From assembly GCA_963663945.1 (NCBI GenBank), contig OY760687.1, positions 2,108,001 through 2,172,000 on the forward strand: 64,000 nt of DNA, in the 5' to 3' direction. The notes under the pieces were generated by a model. That model had not been told where the DNA came from, did not search any database, and saw nothing but the letters and a program-made list of their open reading frames with translations. The position numbers and the translations under genes were made by a program. Below are positions 27,318 to 35,043 of this stretch, piece by piece. Every line of letters starts with the position of its first letter. The stretch's first letter is position 1. Origin of the DNA: Bin87 sp963663945 (GTDB taxonomy: Bacteria > Chloroflexota > Dehalococcoidia > Lucifugimonadales > UBA3495).

Positions 27318-28055
27318 CTACGAGGAGTTCGTTCCTGATTTGGAAGGTGCAAGCAGCCGGTCCACCAACTCGTGAAAGTCCGCGACCTCAAAATCAGGCA
27401 GATACACCGACTCCTCGTTGGGGAGGTGGTAGCGGTTCACATAACCGGCACGGAACCCGGATGCCCGGGCGCCGGTCACATCAAACGAATGGGAGGAGAT
27501 CATCATGATCTCGCCGGGCGCCTTGCCTAGGATGCGAGTGGCCGTCCGGTACACCGCAGGGTGGGGCTTGAACACGCCGGCCTTTTCCACCGAGATTACG
27601 TCATCGAAGGGAATCCCGACATTTGTCGCAGCCATCTTCTCCAAAAAGGACTGCTCGCCATTGGACAGCACCACCATGCCAAACTTCTTGCTGTCGGCGA
27701 GTTTGTGCAGGCCCTGAACGGCGTCGTCAAACGGGCGCAAATCGTCGTACACAGCCATGAACCGATCCACGTCTGAGTAGTCGAATTCCACCCCGTTCAG
27801 GCGCAGGCAATAGACGAAGGAGCGTCGGCAGGTCTCCAGGTAACCGCTGTGTCCGAGCATGTAAAGATTATCCTGGTACTGCTCGATACGCTGGCGACCG
27901 CGCCAATCGTCCCAGAATTTGTCTGCCGACACCGTGGAGCCGTGCTCCGCCAGGAAGCTACCGGCGGGCCCGGACAAACTTCCGCCCAGGTCCAGCACCG
28001 TGCCGAAGATATCGAAGACCAGCGTGTTGACCTGGGCGATTGGATTGTCGGCCAT
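27318..28055 (-). CDS. Haloacid dehalogenase type II / HAD hydrolase
   Basis: This 245-residue protein has the HAD motifs: nucleophile DIFGT (D15), the VLSNGEQ strand, KPHPAVY, and ISSHSFDVTGARASGF with the Asp in motif IV. This last block is close to L-2-haloacid dehalogenases, which release halide from 2-haloalkanoates through an aspartyl ester. General phosphatase activity cannot be excluded. A GAGGT site is found before the ATG. It leads an operon with the MFS gene. Confidence 0.83.
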   Translation of the reverse strand: MADNPIAQVNTLVFDIFGTVLDLGGSLSGPAGSFLAEHGSTVSADKFWDDWRGRQRIEQYQDNLYMLGHSGYLETCRRSFVYCLRLNGVEFDYSDVDRFMAVYDDLRPFDDAVQGLHKLADSKKFGMVVLSNGEQSFLEKMAATNVGIPFDDVISVEKAGVFKPHPAVYRTATRILGKAPGEIMMISSHSFDVTGARASGFRAGYVNRYHLPNEESVYLPDFEVADFHELVDRLLAPSKSGTNSS

Positions 28056-28075
28056 ATTGCAGGACCTCAGTGCGT

Positions 28076-28315
28076 TCAGGCAGGCTTGATGTTTTCGATG
28101 TTGGTCTGGTCGACATTGATCTGGCGCTTCACGCTGTCGAAATAGACGATGAGCCAGGTCGCGGGACCGATGGTCCGCTTTTCACGGACCTCGCCAACGT
28201 CTCCCGCAGTGATACTGCGCACGGAAGAACCTACCGGGGAGGCCATCACTTCGCGAACTTCAAAATCGGCGGTGGCTTCGACTTTCATGCCCTTTTCGTA
28301 CAGGTCAAAACTCAT
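28076..28315 (-). CDS. Small conserved-looking protein, SH3-like fold suspected
   Basis: This 79-residue protein begins at 28315 because a GGAGG site lies 7 bases upstream. It is beta-rich and ends TNIENIKPA. The segment ITAGDVGEVREKR followed by TWLIVYFDS resembles small SH3-like barrels of unknown role. I do not recognise the family. It is 20 bases upstream of the haloacid-dehalogenase gene and likely co-transcribed with it. Confidence 0.6.
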   Translation of the reverse strand: MSFDLYEKGMKVEATADFEVREVMASPVGSSVRSITAGDVGEVREKRTIGPATWLIVYFDSVKRQINVDQTNIENIKPA

Positions 28316-28450
28316 TGCGGCACCTCCACTGGGGAATTCCGGCGAGCTCGGATCAGGGGTAACTGAACTCGCAGTGTACGGCCCGCAGTTTGCGGAGTCA
28401 ACGAGAAGCTCTGCCCGTGAGCGGCGCTGATCCCGGGCCTTCCGCCCGGC

Positions 28451-28479
28451 TAGACGACATAAGCGGCGCAGGGTATCAT
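28451..28479 (+). promoter_or_regulatory. Promoter of the cupin gene
   Basis: TAGACG (28451-28456) and TATCAT (28474-28479) are separated by 17 bases and match four and five of six consensus positions. They lie 49 bases before the cupin ATG, in the divergent gap with the small protein gene. Confidence 0.45.
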
Positions 28480-28527
28480 TTTCGGGACACTCGATCCCGC
28501 AACCCAATTTGGAGGTAGACCAGACCC

Positions 28528-28887
28528 ATGAAAATCGTAAAGATGTCAGCAGTGGAACGGACCGAGGGCACGGCCCCCCTGTTCACCGGCCCCGTAGGTC
28601 GGCAGGCCATCCTGGATCCTGACGACAGCAACAACTTCAACTTTGGTATCGTCCATTTCGGCGCCGGCGTCCGCAACAAGTTCCACACCCACAGCGGCGA
28701 CCAGATCCTCATCGTCACCGATGGGACCGGCATCGTTGCCACCCGTGACGAGGAAGTGACGGTCACGGAAGGCGACGTGGCGATCATACCGGCCGGCGAA
28801 GACCACTGGCACGGCTCCCGCGAGACCGCGATGTCCCACATCACCATTACGGTGAAGGGCAGCCAGACGCAACAGAACGAGGACTAA
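28528..28887 (+). CDS. Single-domain cupin
   Basis: This 119-residue cupin_2-type protein has a metal-site pattern of H53, H55 (KFHTHSG), then Q59 in the position usually held by Glu, and H93/H95 (EDHWHGS). The PAGEDHWHG end is typical of small cupins with unknown enzymatic roles. A GGAGG site precedes the ATG. A strong hairpin with T-tract follows at 28913-28945. It is a single-gene transcript by context. Confidence 0.78.
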   Translation: MKIVKMSAVERTEGTAPLFTGPVGRQAILDPDDSNNFNFGIVHFGAGVRNKFHTHSGDQILIVTDGTGIVATRDEEVTVTEGDVAIIPAGEDHWHGSRETAMSHITITVKGSQTQQNED

Positions 28888-28912
28888 CTCGGGGCGGCGC
28901 ACTGCCGAAAGC

Positions 28913-28945
28913 AAGAGGGGCGGCCAGTTGGTCGCCCCTCTTTTT
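28913..28945 (+). terminator. Intrinsic terminator of the cupin gene
   Basis: The arm AAGAGGGGCG (from 28913) pairs with CGCCCCTCTT (to 28942), with additional pairs inside, and is followed by a T-run ending at 28945. It lies 26 bases after the cupin stop and close to the end of the minus-strand MFS gene. Confidence 0.75.
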
Positions 28946-28960
28946 GTTGGCCGCGGTCAA

Positions 28961-30469
28961 TCAGTGGTGACGGTGACCGTGGTCATCGTGTCCGCCGTGG
29001 TCGTGGCCGTGCCCGTGATCATCGTGGTGGCCATCTCCATGGTCGTCGTGATGGCCGTGGCCGTCGTGACCATCGTGTTGATCGTGACCGCCGTGATGGT
29101 CTTCGACCGGCGCCAATTGGGGCAACCGAACTAGGGCCAGGATCACCGCAGCCGCCAGGTACAGGGCTGCCGTATAGTAAAACAGGTAGGTGTAGTCGAT
29201 GCCGTACAGCCAGCCGGCCAACAGAGGCGAAGCCGCGCTGAGGATGAACCGGGACGTGGAAAGCAGGCCCAGCGTGGTCGCCGCCGTGCCTTCCCGAACG
29301 ATGTCCATGGCCGCCGCGGTCAGGATCGGCTGGTCGCTGTAGAGGAACATGCCCAGTGCGGCCAGCAGGATGGTCATCATGAGCAGATTGTCACTGAACG
29401 GCACCATGATCAGGGTGACCACGGCCAGGTAGAGCATGCCGGGGATAAGGACCATTTTGCGACCCGCTCGGTCCGAAATGTAACCCATCACCGGACTGGC
29501 GAATATGCCCACCAACACCAGAAGAGCGATCAGCGAGCCGCGAAGGAACACGCCCTCGAAAACCCCGCCGTCCGGGTCGACGGTCAACCCCAGTTGGTCG
29601 GCCAGATACAGCGGCAACACGGTGACGAATCCGATGTAGGCCATGCCGCGCAGTCCGGCCACGGCGGTGATGCCCCAGATCCGGGGGTTCCGGACCAGTA
29701 GCTTGGTTTCCTCGACCTGGGAACGCATGGTGAACGCCGGCGCCGACTCGGCGGCGGCCTGGGCGCGATGACCAATGTCGCGGAACGCCCAGAAGACCAG
29801 GAATGCCAGGAAAATAGGCACCGCCGCGTAGATGGTGATGATCGATTGCCAGGTCATGGTGACCAGCAACAGACCCGTCAGCGCGGGACCCAGTACGTCG
29901 CCGACGTTGCCGCCCACGCCATGGAAGGACAGGACGGACGCGCGTCGGTGCGCGAAGTGCGAGGACAACGCGGCCATGGCGGGCAGATGCCACACCGAGG
30001 CGGCGACGGCAACGATGGCCATGCCTATTATCAGCAGCGCGTAGCCAACGGGGTTCAGCGCTCCGGTAGTATCGGCGGCTCCCGCGCTCTGGCTGGTGAC
30101 CAGCCACGCACTGCCGGGCACCTGCCATCCCGCCGCAGCCATCAGCAGCCAGCCGACACCGAATAGGGCCATGCAGACCGCCATGACCCAGCCCCAGTAG
30201 CGTCTCAGGGCGTCGGTGAGCACGCCGCCAGGCAGCGCGACCACTCCGGAGGCGATCTCCCGGGTGGTCTGGATGCTGGTCGCGGCGATGATGCTGCCGC
30301 CGAGGAGCAGGTCGCGAACCTCGGGCAGCACGACGATGAAACTCTGGGCAATCCAGTGGAACACGCCGTGGCCGCTGGTGAGGCCGCCGATGATGAACGC
30401 CGCACCTCTTCGGAAACCGGTGCGGCCTTCGACTACCGAAGGCGCCGCGTGATGATGTGCATGTGCCAT
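28961..30469 (-). CDS. MFS transporter with His-rich C-terminal tail, zinc operon
   Basis: This 502-residue MFS protein has about 12 helices (residues about 20-445), followed by a tail of roughly 45 residues with about half histidine, alternating with Asp and Gly, and a short His cluster at the N-terminus (MAHAHHHA). Such tails bind Zn, Ni or Co in other proteins. It is the last gene of the zur-znuA-znuC-znuB run, 29 bases after znuB, on the same strand. That context suggests metal transport or buffering (inference). The ATG has a GGGAGGT site. The true substrate is unknown. Confidence 0.85.
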   Translation of the reverse strand: MAHAHHHAAPSVVEGRTGFRRGAAFIIGGLTSGHGVFHWIAQSFIVVLPEVRDLLLGGSIIAATSIQTTREIASGVVALPGGVLTDALRRYWGWVMAVCMALFGVGWLLMAAAGWQVPGSAWLVTSQSAGAADTTGALNPVGYALLIIGMAIVAVAASVWHLPAMAALSSHFAHRRASVLSFHGVGGNVGDVLGPALTGLLLVTMTWQSIITIYAAVPIFLAFLVFWAFRDIGHRAQAAAESAPAFTMRSQVEETKLLVRNPRIWGITAVAGLRGMAYIGFVTVLPLYLADQLGLTVDPDGGVFEGVFLRGSLIALLVLVGIFASPVMGYISDRAGRKMVLIPGMLYLAVVTLIMVPFSDNLLMMTILLAALGMFLYSDQPILTAAAMDIVREGTAATTLGLLSTSRFILSAASPLLAGWLYGIDYTYLFYYTAALYLAAAVILALVRLPQLAPVEDHHGGHDQHDGHDGHGHHDDHGDGHHDDHGHGHDHGGHDDHGHRHH

Positions 30470-30498
30470 AGCGACCTCCCGGAAATTTTGGTGAACGA

Positions 30499-31371
30499 CT
30501 AATCCACAGAACCGCTGGGCAGGCGGGACAGTCCCGGTTCCTCAGCAGGGCTCCGCGAAAAATGACGCCGGATCCTGGCCCAGCCCAGCGCTGCAACGAA
30601 CACCACGGCTGACAGCAGGACGACGCTGGCGCCCGAAGAGACATTGATGAAATAGCTCATGTAGATGCCTGCGACCGAGCACATTATACCGATCAACGTG
30701 GACAGCACCGTCATCTTCACAAAGCTATTGGTCAGCAATCGGGCGACAATGGGTGCGATGACAACGGCGGCGGCAATCATGGTGACGCCCAGGACACGCA
30801 TGGACACCACCACCGTGCCGGCCAGCATGAGGGCGAATATGGCGTCCATCCACGCCGTGGGAATGCCGTAGAACCGGGCTACGTCGGAGTCGAAGGTGTT
30901 GAAGAGGAACATCTTGTAAGCAAAGAAAAAGACGACCGCCACTGCGACGGACACAACCACGATGGCGATGATGTCGGCTCGCTCCACCGCCAGCACGCTT
31001 CCCCATAGGGCGGCCTCGAAGTCATGGGTGAAACCATGCTTCCGGCTGATTATCGCAATGCCCAGGGCGAAGCTTGCGGTGGTCACGATGCCGATGGCTG
31101 CGTCGGAACCGATGGGGTTTTTGCGGGTGGTCCAGGCGATCAGCAAGGCCGAAAGGAACCCCCAAAGGGTCGCGCCCACGAAGAAGTTGAACGACATCGC
31201 CGAACTGACCACCGCGCCGCCGAATATGGCGTGGGCCAGGCCGTGACCGATGTAGGACATGCTGCGCAACACGATGTACGTGCCCATAAAAGCGCACAAG
31301 CCGCCCACGAGAAAGGCGGCTATGATCGCACGGACGAAGAATCCGAACTCGAATGGTTCAAGCAGCGCCAT
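30499..31371 (-). CDS. znuB: Zinc/manganese ABC transporter permease (ZnuB type)
   Basis: This 290-residue permease of the ABC-3 family has eight or nine helices. The MSYIGHGLAHAIFGG segment and RVLGVTMIAAAVVIAP are family blocks. An upstream GTG at 31374 is directly before the ATG at 31371 and could be the start. It follows znuC by 106 bases on the same strand. Zinc is preferred over manganese because of the His-rich partner genes and the Fur-type regulator in the operon. Confidence 0.88.
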   Translation of the reverse strand: MALLEPFEFGFFVRAIIAAFLVGGLCAFMGTYIVLRSMSYIGHGLAHAIFGGAVVSSAMSFNFFVGATLWGFLSALLIAWTTRKNPIGSDAAIGIVTTASFALGIAIISRKHGFTHDFEAALWGSVLAVERADIIAIVVVSVAVAVVFFFAYKMFLFNTFDSDVARFYGIPTAWMDAIFALMLAGTVVVSMRVLGVTMIAAAVVIAPIVARLLTNSFVKMTVLSTLIGIMCSVAGIYMSYFINVSSGASVVLLSAVVFVAALGWARIRRHFSRSPAEEPGLSRLPSGSVD

Positions 31372-31480
31372 CACAGAAAGACTCAGAATAGGATGGGATG
31401 CATAATATCACCAACAGCGATCGGAAAACGACCGCCATGACGGCCGGGCAACGCGGGGAACGACCGGCGTAAACGCTGGG

Positions 31481-32425
31481 CTATTCTGAATTGCCGTGAT
31501 GGTGATGGTGCTCCGGCACGTTGGCAGACGTCGGGTGGGTATGGGAGATAACCGCCTCTCGGTGGCTGTCGTCCGGGATCGTGGACAGAGGCTCGCCACC
31601 GTTGCGATCGATCCAGAAGTGCGCGCTTTCCGCGACCAGGGTCATGCCCTGGTATTGGATGACTGGCATCTCGGCCCCGTACACTTCCTGCAGGATGTGG
31701 GGTGTGATGACACGGTGCGGCGGCCCGTCGGCGACGATGGAACCGTTCAGGCAGACAATGCGGGGCAGATGCACGGCGACGGCGTTGATTTCGTGAGTGG
31801 TGAGGACGATGGTCACACCGGCGTGGTTGAGGTCGTGGAGCAGGTGCATCACGTCGTCGCGGGTCTTGAGGTCAACGCCGGAGGTGGGCTCGTCAAGAAG
31901 CAGCAGATCGGGGCTGCTGGCCAGTGCCCGGGCGAGGAAGACCCGCTGCTGCTGTCCACCGGAGAGTTGGCGGATGTGACGCTTGGCCAAACCCGCGATC
32001 CCCAAACGCTGCATCATGTCGTAGGCCAGTTCCTTTTCGTGCTTGCGGTACCAGGGCAACCACGGGTTGGCCATGGTCCGGCCCATCATGACAGTCTCTT
32101 CAACGGTGACGGGAAAATTCCAGTCGATGGTCTCCAGTTGGGGTACGTATCCCGCCCGATTGCTTCGCCCCCGAACCGGCTTTTCATTGACCCAAACCTC
32201 TCCTTGCTGTACGCCCACTGCCCCAAGGATCACGCGCAGCAACGTGGTTTTGCCGGAACCGCTGGGCCCCAGCAACCCCACGAAATCGCCCGGCATGATG
32301 TTCAGGTCAACATCCTGCAGCACCTTCGACTTGTTGTAGCCGGCGGTGACGTTTCGCAATTCCACCACGGGCCGGGCGTCCGGGTCCGGGCGGTGGAGGT
32401 GTTCCAATTCGGGGGGGTGCAGCAT
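31481..32425 (-). CDS. znuC: Zinc ABC transporter ATPase (ZnuC type)
   Basis: This 314-residue ATPase has Walker A GPSGSGKTT, signature LSGGQQQRV, Walker B LLLLDEPTSGVD, and the H-loop TTHEI. The C-terminal tail ends in EHHHHHGNSE, a His-rich extension typical of zinc ABC components. It lies between znuA and znuB in the usual operon order. It energises zinc uptake from the outside. Confidence 0.9.
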   Translation of the reverse strand: MLHPPELEHLHRPDPDARPVVELRNVTAGYNKSKVLQDVDLNIMPGDFVGLLGPSGSGKTTLLRVILGAVGVQQGEVWVNEKPVRGRSNRAGYVPQLETIDWNFPVTVEETVMMGRTMANPWLPWYRKHEKELAYDMMQRLGIAGLAKRHIRQLSGGQQQRVFLARALASSPDLLLLDEPTSGVDLKTRDDVMHLLHDLNHAGVTIVLTTHEINAVAVHLPRIVCLNGSIVADGPPHRVITPHILQEVYGAEMPVIQYQGMTLVAESAHFWIDRNGGEPLSTIPDDSHREAVISHTHPTSANVPEHHHHHGNSE

Positions 32426-32463
32426 CGTTGATTACCTGATCCTGAGTGCTCGTGACGACGGGA

Positions 32464-33501
32464 TTACTGAGGATAGACGGCATCGGACGCGCCGTCAAAG
32501 ACGGGCGATATGTCCACGCTGTCCAACGCCGACGCGTCCCCACCCAGGGCCGGGATTATGATGCGCAGGTTGGCGACCTCCAGACCAAGGTAGCTGTGGT
32601 CGGGATCACCGGGCGCGCCGGGCAAATCGTCGTCGGAGAGTTCGTCGATATATTCGGCTCCGGACTCGGCGGCGATGGTCTGCATGACGTCGCTGGGGAA
32701 GACCTCCGAGCCAAACACGGCGGGGATGCGTTGATCCCTGATCTGCCTGATGAGGTTGGCAACGTCGCGGGCTGACGGTTCAGAGAAGTCGGACGGCTGG
32801 ACCGCCCCGATCACCGTGAGGCCGTAGCGGTCGGCAAAATATGCCCAGGAGTCGTGGTAGGTCAGCAGCTTGCGGTTCTCCGCAGGGATCGTGGGAATGG
32901 CCGCCTTTATGGCTTCGTCCAGCGTCGCAATACGCGCGGCAAAAGCGTCATAGTTGGCCCGATAGTATTCGGCGTTGGCCGCGTCCCTCGCCACTAGGTT
33001 GTCGCGTACGATCTCGGCGTAGCGCAGAGACAGGATGGGGTCGGGCCACAGGTGCGGATTCGGATGCCCGTCGGCTTCCGGGAAGGAGAAGTCGAACTGC
33101 CACTGTTCGCGGGTGATGGTCTGCTCGCCCAGGCTCACGATGGAGGCGCCGGGCTTCAGGTTCGCCTTCGCCATTTCCAGGGTGGGCTCCTCGAGGAATA
33201 GCCCGTTGAGGAAAATCAGGTCTGCGCCGGAGAGGGCAACCGCCACCGCCGGCGCGGGTTCGAACGTGTGGGAGTTTACGCCCTCCGGCACCACGCCTTC
33301 CAGGGCGATGCGAGTCCCGCCGATGTTCTCGACGATGCTGGTTATGGGCGACACGGTGGCCACCACGTTGAGTTGGGAGGATGCAGGCTGGGCGGGAGCC
33401 GGTGCGGGCGCTCCGGATGGGTCTGCGCCGGCGCAAGCGATGGCGGTTACGGCAGCCAAACCGAGAATTATCGTTACGCAAATCTTCGTAAGAAACATCA
33501 T
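32464..33501 (-). CDS. znuA: Zinc-binding lipoprotein, ABC transporter (ZnuA type)
   Basis: This 345-residue solute-binding protein of the ZnuA/TroA cluster has an N-terminal lipobox (AAVTAIAC) that puts it at the membrane surface. Metal-site segments: NSHTFEP, NPHLWPDP, TYHDSWAYFADRYGL and the acidic SEVFPSD. The family's usual internal His-rich loop is short. It is the second gene of the operon, behind the Fur-family regulator, with a 65-base gap. Confidence 0.88.
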   Translation of the reverse strand: MMFLTKICVTIILGLAAVTAIACAGADPSGAPAPAPAQPASSQLNVVATVSPITSIVENIGGTRIALEGVVPEGVNSHTFEPAPAVAVALSGADLIFLNGLFLEEPTLEMAKANLKPGASIVSLGEQTITREQWQFDFSFPEADGHPNPHLWPDPILSLRYAEIVRDNLVARDAANAEYYRANYDAFAARIATLDEAIKAAIPTIPAENRKLLTYHDSWAYFADRYGLTVIGAVQPSDFSEPSARDVANLIRQIRDQRIPAVFGSEVFPSDVMQTIAAESGAEYIDELSDDDLPGAPGDPDHSYLGLEVANLRIIIPALGGDASALDSVDISPVFDGASDAVYPQ

Positions 33502-33566
33502 TGTTACTCCGTTTCGGCGGGGAAATCCCTAAAGGTGTGGGAAGAAATTAGCCCGCTATTCGGCTA

Positions 33567-33995
33567 TCACCCGGGAGGGTGGCAGATCGAGCAGACGCCG
33601 CCGATGGTGATATTGTCCAGGTCGGGCGTGAACCCGAATTCCTGCTGCAAGCGCTGGCTGAATTCCGCCAGGTAGGCGGGGCTCAGGGTCTGCACCGAAT
33701 AGCAATCGGAACAAACCATGTGGTTGTGGCGCGTTTGGTGATCGGACAACTCGAAGTGGAGTTTGTTTCCAATCACGACTTCCGTCACGACGCCGAGACG
33801 CTTGAGTAACTGCAAAGTGCGATAGATGGTAGCCAGGTCGACGTAGGGGTGCTGTTCCTTGGCCAGGTTCCACACCTCGTCGGCGCCGATATGGCCGGGC
33901 CGGTTGGCGACGATGTCCAGTACGGACAGACGTTGCGGAGTCATCCGGTAGCCTTCAGAGCGCAGGCGCGCCACTGCCGTTTCATGCCCAGACAT
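33567..33995 (-). CDS. zur: Fur-family regulator, probably Zur
   Basis: This 142-residue metalloregulator has an N-terminal winged helix (YRMTPQRLSVLDIV, then DLATIYRTLQLLKRLG) and a C-terminal dimer/metal domain with HNHMVCSDC and a second CSIC pair for structural zinc. The start at 33995 keeps a 7-base gap to GGTGGT; ATG at 34001 is the alternative. Its place at the head of znuACB makes zinc sensing likely. It probably represses its own operon through the palindrome at 34023-34047. Confidence 0.85.
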   Translation of the reverse strand: MSGHETAVARLRSEGYRMTPQRLSVLDIVANRPGHIGADEVWNLAKEQHPYVDLATIYRTLQLLKRLGVVTEVVIGNKLHFELSDHQTRHNHMVCSDCYSVQTLSPAYLAEFSQRLQQEFGFTPDLDNITIGGVCSICHPPG

Positions 33996-34022
33996 GCGCA
34001 TACCACCGTTGTTGCATGGATT

Positions 34023-34061
34023 TGCGATAAACAATTATAGCATCGCACCCACCGGCGTCAA
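34023..34061 (-). promoter_or_regulatory. zur-znuACB promoter with overlapping Fur-type operator
   Basis: On the minus strand, TTGACG (34061-34056) and TATAAT (34039-34034) are 16 bases apart. The inverted repeat TGCGAT/ATCGCA (34023-34028 and 34042-34047) spans the -10 box, and an inner ATAA/TTAT pair (34028-34031, 34035-34038) adds symmetry. The transcript would start about 27-30 bases before the zur ATG. A bound Fur-type dimer here would block polymerase. Confidence 0.6.
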
Positions 34062-34449
34062 CCGGCCGTGCGGCGCATGCGTACCCAGTTTAGTCGAACT
34101 GTCATTGCGAGCGGAGCGTGGCAATCTCGTGGTGGCAGCCGCGGTCTCTTGCAGCAACGAGATCGCCACGTCGCCGCGCTCCTCGCGATGACAAACTCGG
34201 TACGCGTGAGGTTTTGCGGCTCATGCGTACCCAGTTCGGAGGGCGAGAAACGCCACCAGCAGGAATTACGGATTTGATGACTTGCATGATCGGGAAATCT
34301 CCATTACGGAACGGCTTCAGCGCTGATAATCCTCAAATCTCGAATACCTCGTTCTGACGATTGCCGGAAGCGCGTACGCCCCAGCCGTAGCACGCGGCCT
34401 CTGCCCCCTCGCACGAATACCGGAGCCTTCGCCGTGCTAGAATTCGCGC
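34062..34449. repeat. Repeat-rich intergenic region between zur and herA genes
   Basis: This 388-base gap holds a 21-bp direct repeat with one mismatch (34070-34090 and 34216-34236, core CATGCGTACCCAGTT), and an imperfect inverted repeat of about 94 bases (34100-34193) whose ends read TGTCATTGCGAG and CTCGCGATGACA. A third hairpin, GGTACGCGTGAG with CTCATGCGTACC (34199-34231), overlaps the second direct repeat. The ends resemble the TGTCATTGCGAG palindromes known from many genomes. No gene was seen. Confidence 0.65.
34435..34443 (+). promoter_or_regulatory. Extended -10 giving a leaderless herA-operon transcript
   Basis: TGCTAGAAT (34435-34443) fits the extended -10 pattern. The ATG at 34450 is 7 bases downstream, the distance at which transcription normally starts. 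No Shine-Dalgarno sequence precedes that ATG, which suits leaderless translation. Confidence 0.4.
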
Positions 34450-35043
34450 ATGGGGGAAGTTCAACCTGGCCAGCGCGTGGCGGAGGTGACGGCGTCGCAA
34501 ACGCAGCGCGTCGAGGCTCAATGCTACTCGGCCTACGCAGCGCCGCCGCTGGGTTCGTTGGTGCGCATGGGATCGCCACCCATCTATGCGGTGGTGCTGG
34601 AGATCCGGCATGAGCCGATGGATCCCACCCGTCCGTTGGCGCCCAGAGGCGCGGACCTGGAGACGGAAGACGCGCTCTACGCAGCCAATCCCCAATTGAG
34701 CGCAATACTGGCCACGAGATTTACCGCCGCTATCGTCGGCTACCGCAACGACGACGGAATACGCGCTGGATTGCCCAGCCTGCCGCCGGGCCTGCACTCA
34801 TTTGTATTCCTCTGCGACGCCGGAGATGTGGCCGCGTTCGGCGGCGATTTTGCGTGGTTGAAGCTCCTGTTGGACGCACGGTCGCCGGCATCGGACACCG
34901 CGATCGCGAATTTGCTGCGCCAGGCCTCTGACTCCCGAACCGACTCCAGGAGTTTCCTGATCGGGGCGGGAAAGGCACTGGCCGCCGAACTTGCTCGTGA
35001 GCCCCAGCGCATGCGCGCCCTGTTGCGAGAGGTCGCCGGATGA
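34450..35043 (+). CDS. Unknown protein coupled to HerA-like ATPase
   Basis: This 197-residue protein overlaps the HerA start (ATGA). The N-terminal half has beta-rich content (PPLGSLVRMGSPPIYAVVLEI), which may be a HAS-barrel-like domain of the kind found fused to HerA ATPases. The C-terminal half is helical and ends in a charged helix. No nuclease motif was seen, so it is not an obvious NurA. Translational coupling suggests a direct partner of the ATPase. Confidence 0.7.
   Translation: MGEVQPGQRVAEVTASQTQRVEAQCYSAYAAPPLGSLVRMGSPPIYAVVLEIRHEPMDPTRPLAPRGADLETEDALYAANPQLSAILATRFTAAIVGYRNDDGIRAGLPSLPPGLHSFVFLCDAGDVAAFGGDFAWLKLLLDARSPASDTAIANLLRQASDSRTDSRSFLIGAGKALAAELAREPQRMRALLREVAG

Noticed and set aside
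34100..34193. CRISPR-like repeats in the 34.1-34.3 kb gap
   Set aside because: The repeats are palindromic and few, without regular spacers or cas genes.
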